DNA of 64,000 nucleotides from Roseobacter sp. MH60115 (GCF_015644665.1 NZ_JADOBQ010000002.1:868001-932000), one strand, 5' to 3'; positions 52,164 to 61,899 are shown, counted from the stretch's first letter. The notes: generated from the letters alone by a model not told the origin. A program made the numbers and translations.

Positions 52164-52711
52164 ATGAAACGGATTGTCGGCAATTGCGCTGTTTGGGCCT
52201 CTGCGCTGGCGGCTGCGGCGCAAATCCCGAAAGATATTGTGTACCGGATCTCTACGTCCTTGGCCAACCCAGTACCACCGTCCCAGTTGGGTCTCGACTA
52301 GCTTTCGGCGCTCGCGGCGCGCCGGTTTCTTTTGCGCCGCATGGTGGCCTTCAACGAGCTCAACGACAGCTACGGCGATGATCTTGGGCAGGGCTGTGTC
52401 GGTTTCGGCTTCGCGATTCCGGGAAACGACCATGATGCCTTGCGGCTTGAGCTTTCAGAAGGTGATGCCGCCCAGATCGAAATCTCGAGTTGGCAGGTCA
52501 GCGGTCACAGTCGTCACACACGAATGGCAGAAGGATCGGGTTGACGGCTGGACTTCCCGGGCACCGGTGGCTGCAAGCTGTAGCGCATGGCGGCGTGCAG
52601 GTGGCCGACCCGGATCGGGCCTGCAAAGCCAGCATGTGCGGTTCTGAACGGCCTGAGTTTTCCCGCAGCCGCCAGATTGACCGTGCGGCACGGCAGTCTC
52701 AGATCAGATAA
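52164..52711 (+). pseudogene. Degenerate coding stretch of unknown family
   Basis: Between trpB and the DUF2237 gene, 607 bases hold no intact gene. The plus strand reads like broken coding sequence: a start with GTGAGG upstream and a signal-like MKRIVGNCAVWASALAAAAQ at 52164, soon stopped. A second frame gives LAFGARGAPVSF, and a third VGFGFAIPGNDHDALRLELSEGDAAQIEISSWQVSG (ending near 52542), followed by VADPDRACKASMCGSERPEF. Third-position GC in these pieces is coding-like. I infer a frameshifted relic of a secreted protein but recognise no family. Confidence 0.35.
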
Positions 52712-52715
52712 CGCC

Positions 52716-53090
52716 TCAGACGGTCAAAGCATGGGTTTCGAGAACTTCCAGCGGAACGATTTCCAACGCGCGCTTGTGCGTTGCGGCCAGATGCACTTGT
52801 GGCGCGCAACCCTCGTCGTGGGCCTGCAGGAATCGTCCCGCGCAGAGGCACCAGCTATCGCCCGCCTTCAGGCCCTGAAAGCCGAATTCCGGGCGCGGGG
52901 TGCTGAGGTCGTTGCCGACGTATTTCGAATAGGCAAGAAATTCCTCCGTCATCACCGCACAGACGGTGTGGCTGCCCTGATCCGCCGCGCAGGTGTTGCA
53001 GTGGCCATCGCGGAAGAACCCTGTCACCGGGTCTGACCCGCAGAGGGCCAGCGATCCTCCCAGTACATTGAGGCTGTCGTCTTTCTCCAT
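52716..53090 (-). CDS. DUF2237 family protein
   Basis: A 124-residue cytoplasmic protein with the DUF2237 pattern: LALCGSDPVTGFFRDGHCNTCAADQGSHTVCAVMTEEFLAYSKYVGNDLSTPRPEFGFQGLKAGD, then WCLCAGRFLQA and ATHKRALEIV. Function of the family is unknown. GGAGAGG lies directly before ATG 53090, which excludes the longer frame. It follows the serine hydrolase gene by 10 bases on the same strand. Confidence 0.88.
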   Translation of the reverse strand: MEKDDSLNVLGGSLALCGSDPVTGFFRDGHCNTCAADQGSHTVCAVMTEEFLAYSKYVGNDLSTPRPEFGFQGLKAGDSWCLCAGRFLQAHDEGCAPQVHLAATHKRALEIVPLEVLETHALTV

Positions 53091-53100
53091 CCTCTCCTCC

Positions 53101-54264
53101 TTACGTTTTGTCGGCGATGGCGCGGAACATCTCGATGTTGCTGCGTTGCACAGCCTTGTCACGAAACTGCGGATCGACTGCGGTCAGCGCGATCACGATA
53201 CCCTGTTCCTCATTGATGTAGAGGTATTGGCCGTAAATGCCACGCCCCATGTACTCGCGGGGACGCGCATCGCGGGGCATCCACCACTGATATCCATAGC
53301 CGTATTGATCCGTGGCTGTCGGTGCCGATGCGGTTGTCGAGGCGATCACCCATGCCTCCGGCACCACCTGCCGACCGTGCCACCGCCCGTGCTGCAGGAA
53401 CATCTGGCCAAAGCGCGCGTAGTCGCGGGTCGTGCCGTTGAACCCGCCCAGTACAAAGGCCACACCGGTGCCATCGGTCAGGTAGTAGGGTTCCTGCTCC
53501 ACGCCCAGCGGCGCGACGATCTTCTCACTCATCAGGTCGATGACCGAACGCCCCGTGGCGCCGCGCAGCACCATGCCCAGCACATGGGTGTCGATCGAGA
53601 CATATTGCCATTCGGAGCCGGGTGCCGCGAAAGTCTCGCTCAGCCCGGCGGCAAAGGCGTCCATCTCCGCACCCAGCGCCAGGACGCGGCCCATCCGGTT
53701 AATGTCCGAGTTCTTGTCGGTGTAATCCTCGTCGAATGTCACGCCGGTGGCCATGTTGAGGACATGCCGGATCGTGGTGCCATCATAGGCGCCGCCCTTC
53801 AGCGCGGGCGCATATCCGGTGACCGGATCGTCGAGCGAGACAATGACACCTTCATCCAGCAGAATACCGGTCAGCGCGGAGAGATAGCTTTTCGCCATGG
53901 ACCAGCTGATGCGCAGATCGTCGGGGCGGGTGTCGAGGTAGTAGTTTTCATGGACCAGCTTGCCATCCTTCAGGACAACTACCGACGTCACCCGCCGATC
54001 ACGAACAAACTGCTCAAAATCATCCGGCAGTGCGATGGCCGGTCCGGTGGGCAGTGTCGCGACCGGTCCTGTCCCCCGGCTGATCGGGCTGTGCAGGAAC
54101 GCCTGGTCCATATGGCTGAAGTTCTGGGCGATCCGGTCCGGCAGAAACAGGCTGTTCACCGCCATCAGGCGCGAAATCTCATCCCGTTTCCAGGCCCCGA
54201 CCACCAGGGCGGCGAGGGCGAGCGCAAGCATCAGCCGCAGCGCCCATTTCAAAAGTTTGCGCAT
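53101..54264 (-). CDS. Serine hydrolase, class C beta-lactamase/esterase family
   Basis: A 387-residue envelope protein. An N-terminal membrane anchor or signal (LLKWALRLMLALALAALVVGAW) is followed by a DD-peptidase/beta-lactamase-like domain with SxxK in RISWSMAKSYLSALTG, a Tyr motif near EWQYVSIDTHVLG, and GYGYQWWMPRD and GRGIYGQYLYINEE near the third motif. This fits esterase/6-aminohexanoate hydrolase-like members more than true AmpC. It starts 3 bases after the DUF2332 gene ends. Confidence 0.85.
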   Translation of the reverse strand: MRKLLKWALRLMLALALAALVVGAWKRDEISRLMAVNSLFLPDRIAQNFSHMDQAFLHSPISRGTGPVATLPTGPAIALPDDFEQFVRDRRVTSVVVLKDGKLVHENYYLDTRPDDLRISWSMAKSYLSALTGILLDEGVIVSLDDPVTGYAPALKGGAYDGTTIRHVLNMATGVTFDEDYTDKNSDINRMGRVLALGAEMDAFAAGLSETFAAPGSEWQYVSIDTHVLGMVLRGATGRSVIDLMSEKIVAPLGVEQEPYYLTDGTGVAFVLGGFNGTTRDYARFGQMFLQHGRWHGRQVVPEAWVIASTTASAPTATDQYGYGYQWWMPRDARPREYMGRGIYGQYLYINEEQGIVIALTAVDPQFRDKAVQRSNIEMFRAIADKT

Positions 54265-54267
54265 GTC

Positions 54268-55314
54268 TCAGCCTGTATCCCGTGCCCCGTCCCAGCGTAT
54301 CCAGCGACCATGGAAATCGGCACGTCCCAGATGCAGGGTGATATCGCCGGGCCAGAGCCGGAGCACCAGTGCGGCGCCGATACCGCCGGTGGTGTCCCCA
54401 TCGCTTTCCATCGAGAGCCAAGCCAGCGGGCGGGTCGGTGTCGCCGTCGCCCCGGCGGTCTCGATCATTTCCTGGCCGCGGGCCTGAACGTCAGCGGGAA
54501 AATACTGCCAGGCAACCGTGTGCTGGATCAGATGCAGATGACCTTCGGGCGCCGATGCCAGACGGGTTGCCAACCAATCGATCGCATCGCCTCGGTGAAC
54601 CGGCGCATCGGTCACCGCAGCAGCGGCGCGGGTGAGCGCCAGACGCTCCGGTTGGTCGGGCCAGAGATAGGCGGTCAGGCGCAACAGATCCTGTGGGTCA
54701 CTGGGATCAAGCGGGTTCAGATCGACGCCCGCGCGCTCTGCAACGACGGGGCGGATGTGCGGAGGCAGGGGACCGGTCCAGTCGGGGGTGAGGGTGATCA
54801 CCGGGTCGGGTGGTGTCATCTCCACGCCCGGCAGAGACAGCCCATAGCGGTCCCACATCAGGTTCAGCCCCGCACTGGCGCCCAACTCCGAGACCATGAA
54901 GGGCAGGTCAAAGTGGTCCGCCGTCACGGCCGCCCCCGCGATCAGCGCAGCGGAGCGGCGCACTTCGTTGGTTTGAGGCGGGCTTTCCACCCAGTCGAGC
55001 ATGAAGGCTTCGTGTTGGTCGAGCGCCTCCAGAACGCCCTCGCGCAATGCCTCATCGCTGACCTGTGCCGGGGGGTAGAGGGCCGCCAGCTCCGGCGCGC
55101 GCGCGGTGAGGACCAGCGCATGCAGTCCCCCCGCAGTGCGCAGGGGCAGGGAGGCGCCCGCAGGCCCGATGTCTCCGTCAAATTGTGCCAAGCGCTGTGC
55201 CAGAGCGCTGTCCGTCGGCCAGTGTTCCGCCAGGATCCGCAGCAACCGCCCCATGAAAGGGGACCCCATGCGTTCGCAACTGATGGCCTGATGCTGAAAG
55301 GCCTCTGCCAGCAT
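54268..55314 (-). CDS. DUF2332 family protein
   Basis: A 348-residue cytoplasmic protein with DUF2332 features: FQHQAISCERMGSPFMGRLLRILAE, the segment TNEVRRSAALIAGAAV, and FMVSELGASAGLNLMWDRYGL, where SELGASAG suggests a nucleotide- or SAM-like loop. Function unknown. ATG 55314 overlaps the pth TGA (TGATG), so translation is coupled to pth. Confidence 0.86.
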   Translation of the reverse strand: MLAEAFQHQAISCERMGSPFMGRLLRILAEHWPTDSALAQRLAQFDGDIGPAGASLPLRTAGGLHALVLTARAPELAALYPPAQVSDEALREGVLEALDQHEAFMLDWVESPPQTNEVRRSAALIAGAAVTADHFDLPFMVSELGASAGLNLMWDRYGLSLPGVEMTPPDPVITLTPDWTGPLPPHIRPVVAERAGVDLNPLDPSDPQDLLRLTAYLWPDQPERLALTRAAAAVTDAPVHRGDAIDWLATRLASAPEGHLHLIQHTVAWQYFPADVQARGQEMIETAGATATPTRPLAWLSMESDGDTTGGIGAALVLRLWPGDITLHLGRADFHGRWIRWDGARDTG

Positions 55315-56006
55315 CACCGGAAACGCTCGATGAGTTTTTGCAGCGGTGATGCTGTTTCTTTCTTAGGGTTCGGCTCCGGGGGGGGCACTGGCTGCGGCTT
55401 TGCCGCCTTGGGGTTTTTTTGACCGGTGCCGGACCGTTGGGGCGAGACGCGCAATCCGACCGCATTCATGAATTTCGCCGCATCGCCGGTCGCCAGATCA
55501 GGCGCGCCGTCGCTGACACCGCGCAGCACGTCATCCAGCCAGTCCTCGTCCGCCTTTGCGAAATCGCGCAGCACATACCCCGGCACTGCGTCTTTGTGCC
55601 CCGGATGACCCACACCCAGACGCACCCGCGCATAGTCGGGCCCGATGTGTGCATGCACGGAGCGTAAACCGTTGTGCCCTGCATGCCCGCCGCCGACCTT
55701 ATGCTTGACCTTACCGGGGGCGAGATCGATCTCGTCGTGCAGGACAACGACATCTTCCGGCTCCAGCTTGTAAAACCGCATCGCGGCCTGCACCGACTGG
55801 CCGGAATTGTTCATGAAGGTCTCGGGTTTCAGCAGCACCGCCCGGTCAGCGCCAAAGCGCCCCTCGCTGATTGTGCCCTGATGCTTGCCCTTCCACGCCG
55901 GAAAGCCATGGTCCGCCGCGATCCGGTCCAGCGCCATGAACCCGATATTGTGCCGGTTTTTGCTGTATTTTGCACCCGGATTGCCCAGACCCACGATCAG
56001 CTTCAT
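55314..56006 (-). CDS. pth: Peptidyl-tRNA hydrolase
   Basis: A 230-residue enzyme. It shows VGLGNPGAKYSKNRHNIGFMALD (catalytic His19), LLKPETFMNNSGQSV, HDEIDLAPGKVKHKVGGGHAGHNGLRS. It frees tRNA from peptidyl-tRNA. A Pro/Lys-rich C-terminal tail of about 45 residues exceeds the E. coli length, a common alphaproteobacterial feature. rplY lies upstream on the same strand. Confidence 0.96.
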   Translation of the reverse strand: MKLIVGLGNPGAKYSKNRHNIGFMALDRIAADHGFPAWKGKHQGTISEGRFGADRAVLLKPETFMNNSGQSVQAAMRFYKLEPEDVVVLHDEIDLAPGKVKHKVGGGHAGHNGLRSVHAHIGPDYARVRLGVGHPGHKDAVPGYVLRDFAKADEDWLDDVLRGVSDGAPDLATGDAAKFMNAVGLRVSPQRSGTGQKNPKAAKPQPVPPPEPNPKKETASPLQKLIERFR

Positions 56007-56061
56007 GACAATGCTCCTTCATATTGCAGTGCAGCATAGCAAAGCAGGGGCGCAAACGAAA

Positions 56062-56085
56062 TACGGGGCCGCAAAGGGCCCCGTA
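56062..56085 (-). terminator. Hairpin between rplY and pth
   Basis: TACGGGGCC (56062-56070) pairs with GGCCCCGTA (56077-56085) over a six-base loop, 27 bases after the rplY stop. On the minus strand it is followed by TTTCGTTT. Probably a partial terminator within the rplY-pth unit. Confidence 0.65.
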
Positions 56086-56111
56086 CTTGTTTCAACCCAC
56101 CAGGTGGAGGA

Positions 56112-56783
56112 TCAATCGTCGGCTTGCTCGCCGTCGGGTGCATCCATCTCCGTTGTGGGCACTTCATCCGCATCCACATCGGCATCCTCGTCTTCATCGT
56201 CCGCAGACGCCAGACCCGCAGGCGCGGAAAGCTGGGCAATCACAAAGTCACGGTCGATGGTCGGCTTGGCGCCTTCCGGCAGCGTGACCGAAGAAATCGT
56301 GACGTTGTCGCCAATCTCCATCTCCGAGACGTCGATGGTGATGTGATCGGGGATATCGCCCGCGGTCACGATCAGCTCAACCTCGGGACGCACCAGCGTC
56401 AGCACGCCGCCTTTTTTCAGGCCGGGCGAGACGTCTTCGCCTTCCACTTCAACCGCGATGAAGAGGTTGATCTTGGTGGTGCGGCGCAGGCGCATGAAAT
56501 CGATGTGTGTCGGCAGGTCCTTGACCACGTGACGCTGCACGTCGCGGCAGATCACACGCACGTCGTCGTGGCCTTCTACCTTCATGTTGAACAGGGTCGA
56601 CTTGAACCGGCCCGCGCGCAGCTTCTTGATCAGCACGTTGAACGGAATGTTGATCGGCAGCGGGTCAACGTCGCCACCAAATACAATCCCAGGAACCATG
56701 CCATCGCGGCGTGCCTGACGAGCGGCGCCCTTGCCTGTCCCCGTCCGTTCCTGAGCTTCAAGATCCGGAATTGCTCCAGCCAT
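56112..56783 (-). CDS. rplY: 50S ribosomal protein L25 (general stress protein Ctc type)
   Basis: A 223-residue 5S rRNA-binding protein: [26 protein letters not shown] in the L25 N-terminal domain, then the TL5/Ctc C-terminal domain ([51 protein letters not shown]) and an acidic Asp/Glu tail of about 30 residues. Encoded upstream of pth as in most bacteria. A divergent MFS gene starts 149 bases away. Confidence 0.95.
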   Translation of the reverse strand: MAGAIPDLEAQERTGTGKGAARQARRDGMVPGIVFGGDVDPLPINIPFNVLIKKLRAGRFKSTLFNMKVEGHDDVRVICRDVQRHVVKDLPTHIDFMRLRRTTKINLFIAVEVEGEDVSPGLKKGGVLTLVRPEVELIVTAGDIPDHITIDVSEMEIGDNVTISSVTLPEGAKPTIDRDFVIAQLSAPAGLASADDEDEDADVDADEVPTTEMDAPDGEQADD

Positions 56784-56932
56784 CTTTTGTCTCCAATATG
56801 TTAAGGGCGGGCCTCCTCCAAGGCTGTAGACCCGCGTGAAGCCGCGCGTATAGACCGGTTTGTGGCCCGTGAAAAGAGGTTTTTCGCAGATGCTCTCTTG
56901 CAGGCGTCGCGCGCCCGTGTCACCGCTGGCAC

Positions 56933-58099
56933 ATGCGTTTGGTGAGCGATCTCTGGCTGTCCCGAAAATCAGTTGCTGGCTTCGTCATCGTTGGCGCGGC
57001 CTGGTCCAGCTATTTCGCCCAGATGCCGGTGATCAAGGCGGCCATCGGTGCCTCTGACGGGGTCTACGGCGCGGTCATGCTGCTGGCCTCTCTGGGCGCG
57101 CTTGCCGCCATGTGGCTGGCACCGCTGGCGCACCGGATCGCAGGTCGCTGGGCCTTGCCGCTGGGGGCAATGATCATGTCGGGCGGCATGCTGGGCGCGG
57201 GCATGTCCGCCGAGATCGTGGCCTTTGGAATCGCGATGACCTGTGCCTCTGTCGGGGCCGGGATCACGGATGTTTTGGCCAACGTGCGGGTCTCCGAGAT
57301 CGAGGAGACCAGTGGCCGCCACCTAATGAACCTCAATCACGCGATGTTCTCCTTCACCTACGCGGGCTGTGCGCTGGCCACGGGCATCATGCGGGAGCTG
57401 GGTTGGTCGCCTGCGCAGGTCTTCACTGTCCTGATCGGGCTGACCGCGCTGGCAGGCTGGGTCATGCTGGAAAGACGTGCTCCCCCCATGCCAACGGACG
57501 AAACCCCGGACGATGCGCCGCTGCCGCATTTGCTGGTCTGGGGCGTCGGGGCGATCGTGATGGTCGCCTTCTTGACGGAGGCCGCGTCTGAGGGATGGTC
57601 GGCACTGCACCTGGAACGCACGCTGGGCGGCGGTCCGGCCGAAGGCGCGCTGGGGCCCGCGCTATTGGGGCTGAGCATGGGGATCGGGCGGCTTTCGGGG
57701 CACTTCCTGTCAGACCGGGTGCCGACCTTGCCCTTCATCACGGTGGCCTCCGTCGTCGCGGCGGCGGGGCTGATCCTGGTCGGGGGGGCACCGACGCTCT
57801 TTATGGCCTACATCGGTTTTGCCCTCACCGGTCTCGGCATTTCGGTGGTCGCCCCGCTGGCGCTTGCGCTGATCGGGCGGTTGGTTCCACCCAAGGCGCG
57901 CCTTGCCGCCATCAGCCGCGCCTCGGCGCTCGGCTACGCTGCGTTTTTCGTGAGCCCACCGCTGATGGGCTTCACCTCAGAAGCGCTTGGCCTGCGCGCG
58001 GGTTTCTGGGTGGTCGCTGCCCTGCTGTTGATCTGCATTGCCGCGCTGGTGCCGGTGCTGGCCGCCCGTATCGCGGCCCGCGCGCAGCAGGCCTACTGA
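56933..58099 (+). CDS. MFS transporter (YbjJ/FucP-like)
   Basis: A 388-residue permease with about 12 hydrophobic segments: [40 protein letters not shown] (motif A-like), [18 protein letters not shown], and [40 protein letters not shown]. The overall pattern recalls the inner-membrane YbjJ group. Substrate unknown. Its 3' end overlaps the convergent lldD-like gene by seven bases. Confidence 0.85.
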   Translation: MRLVSDLWLSRKSVAGFVIVGAAWSSYFAQMPVIKAAIGASDGVYGAVMLLASLGALAAMWLAPLAHRIAGRWALPLGAMIMSGGMLGAGMSAEIVAFGIAMTCASVGAGITDVLANVRVSEIEETSGRHLMNLNHAMFSFTYAGCALATGIMRELGWSPAQVFTVLIGLTALAGWVMLERRAPPMPTDETPDDAPLPHLLVWGVGAIVMVAFLTEAASEGWSALHLERTLGGGPAEGALGPALLGLSMGIGRLSGHFLSDRVPTLPFITVASVVAAAGLILVGGAPTLFMAYIGFALTGLGISVVAPLALALIGRLVPPKARLAAISRASALGYAAFFVSPPLMGFTSEALGLRAGFWVVAALLLICIAALVPVLAARIAARAQQAY

Positions 58100-59262
58100 T
58101 CCAGCCAGCGCCCCTCGAAATCTTCCGGAATGAGCAGATTGTGCCGGCCAAGATCCTTCACACTGGTCTCGCCACAGAGCGCCATGGTCGTGTCCAGCTC
58201 CTTGTGGATTACTTCCAGTGCCCGCGTCACACCGGCCTGACCCATCGCGCCCAGACCATGCACAAAGGCACGCCCGATGTAGGTCCCCTTGGCCCCCAGG
58301 GCCAGCGCCTTGAGCACGTCCTGACCAGAGCGGATGCCGCTGTCCAGATGCACCTCGACCTTGTCACCGACCGCGTCCATGATGGAGGGCAGAACGCGGA
58401 TCGAACTGAGCGCGCCATCGAGCTGCCGCCCGCCGTGGTTGGACACGATGATCGCATCCGCGCCGACCTGCAGCGCCATCCTGGCGTCTTCCGCATCCAG
58501 AATACCCTTGAGGATCAGCGGGCCGCCCCACATTTTCTTGATCTCCTTGACCTCCTCCCAATTCAGCTGGGGATCAAAGCTCTCAGCCGCCCAGACGGAG
58601 AGAGAAGACAGATCGCTGATGCCATCGATGTGGCCGACGATATTGCCGAACTGGTGCCGTTTCGTCTTGGCCATGCCCGCAATCCAGCGCCACTTGGTGG
58701 CCAGGTTGGCGATATTGCCAATTGTCGGTCTGATCGGGATGGATAGCCCGTTCTTGATGTCCTTGTGGCGTTGTCCGAGGATCTGCAGGTCGAGCGTGAC
58801 CACAAGCGCCGAACACTTCGCATCCTTGGCCCGCTGGATGATGTTCTTGATGAAGGTCTTGTCGCGCATGGCATAAAGCTGGAACCAGAAGGGTTTGCTG
58901 GTGTTCGCAGCCACATCTTCGATCGAACAAATTGACATGGTGGAGAGCGTGAAGGGCACGCCAAAAGCCTCCGCTGCCTTGGCCGCGAGGATCTCACCAT
59001 CCGCGTGTTGCATGCCGGTTGATCCGACCGGGGCCAGGGCCACCGGCATCGCCACATCCTCGCCGATCATCTGGCTGGCGGTCGAGCGGCCCGTCATGTC
59101 CACGGCCACGCGCTGGCGTAGCCTGATCTTCTCAAAGTCGGTGGTGTTCTCGCGAAAGGTCTGTTCCGTCCAACTGCCTGATTCCGCGTAGTCGTAGAAC
59201 ATACGGGGCACACGACGTTGGTGAAGCTTCTTGAGATCCTGGATCGTGGTGATTGTTGGCAT
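58093..59262 (-). CDS. lldD: FMN-dependent alpha-hydroxy-acid dehydrogenase (L-lactate dehydrogenase type)
   Basis: A 389-residue flavoenzyme. It shows RVPRMFYDYAESGSWTEQT, LAPVGSTGMQHADGE, YAMRDKTFI, the Lys in PLILKGIL and the His/Arg site in VSNHGGRQLDGALSS. It oxidises L-lactate or another 2-hydroxy acid and passes electrons to the respiratory chain. ATG 59262 (MPTITTIQDL) is preferred to an upstream GTG-type extension because of GAGGG upstream. It is divergent from the nitroreductase gene across the inverted repeat at 59345, and may share that control. Confidence 0.9.
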   Translation of the reverse strand: MPTITTIQDLKKLHQRRVPRMFYDYAESGSWTEQTFRENTTDFEKIRLRQRVAVDMTGRSTASQMIGEDVAMPVALAPVGSTGMQHADGEILAAKAAEAFGVPFTLSTMSICSIEDVAANTSKPFWFQLYAMRDKTFIKNIIQRAKDAKCSALVVTLDLQILGQRHKDIKNGLSIPIRPTIGNIANLATKWRWIAGMAKTKRHQFGNIVGHIDGISDLSSLSVWAAESFDPQLNWEEVKEIKKMWGGPLILKGILDAEDARMALQVGADAIIVSNHGGRQLDGALSSIRVLPSIMDAVGDKVEVHLDSGIRSGQDVLKALALGAKGTYIGRAFVHGLGAMGQAGVTRALEVIHKELDTTMALCGETSVKDLGRHNLLIPEDFEGRWLDQ

Positions 59263-59344
59263 GGCACCCTCATATTGGTCAGTTTTGATTACCAATTCAC
59301 CACAGAAAGATCAATCGACAAAAAGATGCGCGGGCTGACTTGAT

Positions 59345-59384
59345 TAGTGCGATATCGAACTATATGTAGTTCGATATCGCACTA
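59345..59384. promoter_or_regulatory. Large perfect inverted repeat, MarR-type operator
   Basis: TAGTGCGATATCGAACTA (59345-59362) and TAGTTCGATATCGCACTA (59367-59384) are exact reverse complements of 18 bases, separated by TATG. Each arm itself contains CGATATCG. The element ends 15 bases before the nitroreductase ATG, and a MarR-family gene is co-encoded at 60499. It is very likely the operator of that regulator and may act on the divergent lldD-like gene as well. Confidence 0.82.
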
Positions 59385-59399
59385 TAAACAGAGAACACC

Positions 59400-60506
59400 A
59401 TGAACCTGTCTCGCCGCAAAGCCTTGTCCCTAATCGGTGGGGGCGCCGTTCTGGCTGCATCCGCGTCTGCCGCCGGGTTTCTCGCCAGCCGAACCCCACG
59501 CGCCACTCTGGCACCGTGGGACCTTGCCGGGAGCTATGATGATCCCCGCCTCAACGCGCTCAGCTTTGCATTGCTGGCGCCGAACCCTCACAATCTGCAG
59601 CCTTGGCAGGTTGCACTTGAAGGGCAGCACAGCCTGTCCATCTATCTGGACCCGGCCCGTCGCTTGCCGGAAACTGACCCCTATGACCGGCAGATTACCA
59701 TCGGTTTGGGATGTTTTCTGGAGCAGATGGTTTTGGCCGCGGGCGCTGCGGGACACACGGTCCACTTGTCCCTCTATCCCGACGGCGCCGATGACCCGGT
59801 TGCGCGTGCAACGTTTTCCTCCGGCGGAGCGCCTGATCCGCTCAGCACGCAGATCCTCGCGCGCAGGTCCTGCAAGGAGCCATTCGAGGCGCGGCCAGTT
59901 GATGGTGTGCAAGCAAATGAATTGGAGCTCTTCGCCGACATCTACACTGATGAGACGATGGTCAGTGCGCTGAAATCGCTCACCTGGAATGCGTGGGAAA
60001 CCGAGGCGCAGACACGCCGGACGATGATGGAATCCGTTGATCTGATGCGCTTTGGCAAGGCCGAGATCAATGCGAACCCGGATGGCATAGACCTCGGCGG
60101 GCCCTTCTTGGAGAGCCTGATGTTGGTCGGCATGTTGAGCCGGGATGCACAGTCTGATCCGGAGAGCGCGAGTTTCAAGCAGGGTGTCGAGATCTACCGC
60201 GAGATGCTCGCGGCAACACCGGCTTACGCCGCGCTGACCAGCGATGGCAACACACGCAGGGATCAGATCGAGGCCGGGCGACGCTGGCTCCGACTGAACC
60301 TCAAATGCACGGCCCTTGGTCTGGCACTGCATCCCGTGAGCCAGTGTCTGCAGGAATACCCCGAAATGTCACCGCACTTTGACACGGCGCATGATCTTCT
60401 GGCGGCGCCGGGACAGACGGTTCAAATGCTGGGTCGATTGGGCTACGGTCCGCAAACGCCCCGCACGCCGCGCTGGCCTCTGGAGACAAAGCTGCTGAAT
60501 GCCTGA
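59400..60506 (+). CDS. Tat-exported Acg-type nitroreductase-like protein
   Basis: A 368-residue protein. It has a twin-arginine signal (NLSRRKALSLIGGGAVLAASASA) and a nitroreductase-like fold of the Acg kind: APNPHNLQPWQVAL near the start, YDRQITIGLGCFLEQMVLAA, and GRRWLRLNLKCTALGLALHPVSQCLQEYPE near the end. A Tat signal fits export of a protein folded around FMN. It overlaps the MarR gene by eight bases and is preceded by the inverted-repeat operator. Substrate unknown; quinones, nitro compounds or stress-linked flavin sequestration are possible. Confidence 0.82.
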   Translation: MNLSRRKALSLIGGGAVLAASASAAGFLASRTPRATLAPWDLAGSYDDPRLNALSFALLAPNPHNLQPWQVALEGQHSLSIYLDPARRLPETDPYDRQITIGLGCFLEQMVLAAGAAGHTVHLSLYPDGADDPVARATFSSGGAPDPLSTQILARRSCKEPFEARPVDGVQANELELFADIYTDETMVSALKSLTWNAWETEAQTRRTMMESVDLMRFGKAEINANPDGIDLGGPFLESLMLVGMLSRDAQSDPESASFKQGVEIYREMLAATPAYAALTSDGNTRRDQIEAGRRWLRLNLKCTALGLALHPVSQCLQEYPEMSPHFDTAHDLLAAPGQTVQMLGRLGYGPQTPRTPRWPLETKLLNA

Positions 60507-60954
60507 CGACGCTCGCGCCACCTATTTCGATGTCTTCAACGAGATCGGAATCATCGAACAGCTCAGCCGCACATTGCTTGAAGCGCGCTTGCCGGATGGC
60601 CTGATCGCACCGCATTTCGCTGTTTTGAACCACTTGATCCGATTGGGCGACGGGCGCGCACCAATCGATATGGCGCGCGCTTTTCAGGTGCCCAAGACCT
60701 CAATGACCCACACGGTAAAGGGCCTGGAGGCGCATGGGCTTGTCGATGTGCGCCCCAATCCGGAAGACGGTCGGTCGAAACTGGTCTGGATCACGCAGAA
60801 GGGCCGCGCCGCCCGGGATCAGGCCATTGCAGATCTCACCCCAGATTTTGAGCGGCTTGCGTCGGGGTTTGACACGCATCGTCTGGACGCGATCCTGCCG
60901 GTGCTGCGGGATCTTCGCATCTTTCTGGATGAGGACAGAAATCCGTCGGGCTGA
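60499..60954 (+). CDS. MarR-family transcriptional regulator
   Basis: A 151-residue winged-helix protein: LIAPHFAVLNHLIRLGDGRAPIDMARAFQVPKTSMTHTVKGLEAHGLVDVRPNPEDGRSKLVWITQKGRAA, with helix-turn-helix then the wing. It overlaps the nitroreductase gene and likely represses that gene, and itself, through the inverted repeat at 59345-59384. Ligand unknown. Confidence 0.92.
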   Translation: MPDDARATYFDVFNEIGIIEQLSRTLLEARLPDGLIAPHFAVLNHLIRLGDGRAPIDMARAFQVPKTSMTHTVKGLEAHGLVDVRPNPEDGRSKLVWITQKGRAARDQAIADLTPDFERLASGFDTHRLDAILPVLRDLRIFLDEDRNPSG

Positions 60955-60956
60955 AC

Positions 60957-61748
60957 CTAGGCGCTATGCGCCCCGTCCGAGAGGGTTTTCACGAAGGCCA
61001 AAACATCCGCAACAGGTTCGCCCGCGCCGATCTTGCCGACAATCGCCGAGCCTACGACAACGCCGTCCGCCACATCGGCAATCGCGCGTGACTTCTCCGG
61101 TGTGTTCACGCCAAAACCGACGATGACGGGCAGGCCGCTTGCCGACTTGATCCGCGCCACCTCGGGGCCGACATCCCCGGCTTGCGCTTCGGCAGCGCCG
61201 GTGATCCCGGTGATGGAGACGTAATATACAAAGCCCGAAGTGTTCTGCAGCACCCGTGGCAGCCGTTTCGCATCCGTCGTGGGGGTCGCCAGACGGATGA
61301 AGTTGAGCCCGGCCTCTTGCGCGGGCAGGCACAATTCGCTGTCTTCTTCCGGTGGCAGGTCCACGACGATCAATCCGTCGATACCCGCGTCGATAGCCTC
61401 GGCGAGAAACCGGTCGACGCCCCGGCTGTAAATGGGATTGTAGTAGCCCATCAGGACAATCGGTGTCGTCTGGTCCTCTTTCCGAAAGGCGCGCGCCAGA
61501 TCCAGCGTCCGCTGCAACGTCATTCCACCTTCCAGGGCGCGCTGCCCGGCCAGCTGGATCGTGGGGCCATCGGCCATCGGATCGGTGAAGGGCAATCCCA
61601 GTTCGATCACATCCACCCCCGCCGCCGGCAGGCCGCGCACCACCTCCAGCGATGTGTCAAAATCCGGATCTCCGGCCATGACATAGGCAACAAAGGCCTT
61701 CTTTCCGGCTTTGGAAAGCTCTGCAAACTTGGCGTCAATTCGGGTCAT
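60957..61748 (-). CDS. trpA: Tryptophan synthase alpha chain
   Basis: A 263-residue barrel enzyme. It shows [27 protein letters not shown] with the two catalytic acids (Glu in VIELG, Asp in PMADGP), VVDLPPEE and [28 protein letters not shown]. It releases indole for TrpB, whose gene lies about 9 kb away on the opposite strand. Tail-to-tail with the MarR gene, two bases apart. Confidence 0.96.
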   Translation of the reverse strand: MTRIDAKFAELSKAGKKAFVAYVMAGDPDFDTSLEVVRGLPAAGVDVIELGLPFTDPMADGPTIQLAGQRALEGGMTLQRTLDLARAFRKEDQTTPIVLMGYYNPIYSRGVDRFLAEAIDAGIDGLIVVDLPPEEDSELCLPAQEAGLNFIRLATPTTDAKRLPRVLQNTSGFVYYVSITGITGAAEAQAGDVGPEVARIKSASGLPVIVGFGVNTPEKSRAIADVADGVVVGSAIVGKIGAGEPVADVLAFVKTLSDGAHSA

Positions 61749-61899
61749 CAGGCTGGCCTTTCGTGGTATCGCCCCGCAATGCCGAAAACCAAACGGAAAA
61801 TCAATGCATCAACGGCCACTCTGTGCCACTTGTCGGAAATGGCGCGGCCTATCAGGATTTCCCCCTTTAGATTTTCCAAAGACCGCCTACCTATCAGCC

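Noticed and set aside
52993-55422. 809-codon plus-strand frame, the longest in the window
   Set aside because: It runs antisense to four well-supported minus-strand genes (DUF2237, serine hydrolase, DUF2332, pth) and shows no domain text; typical of high-GC DNA.
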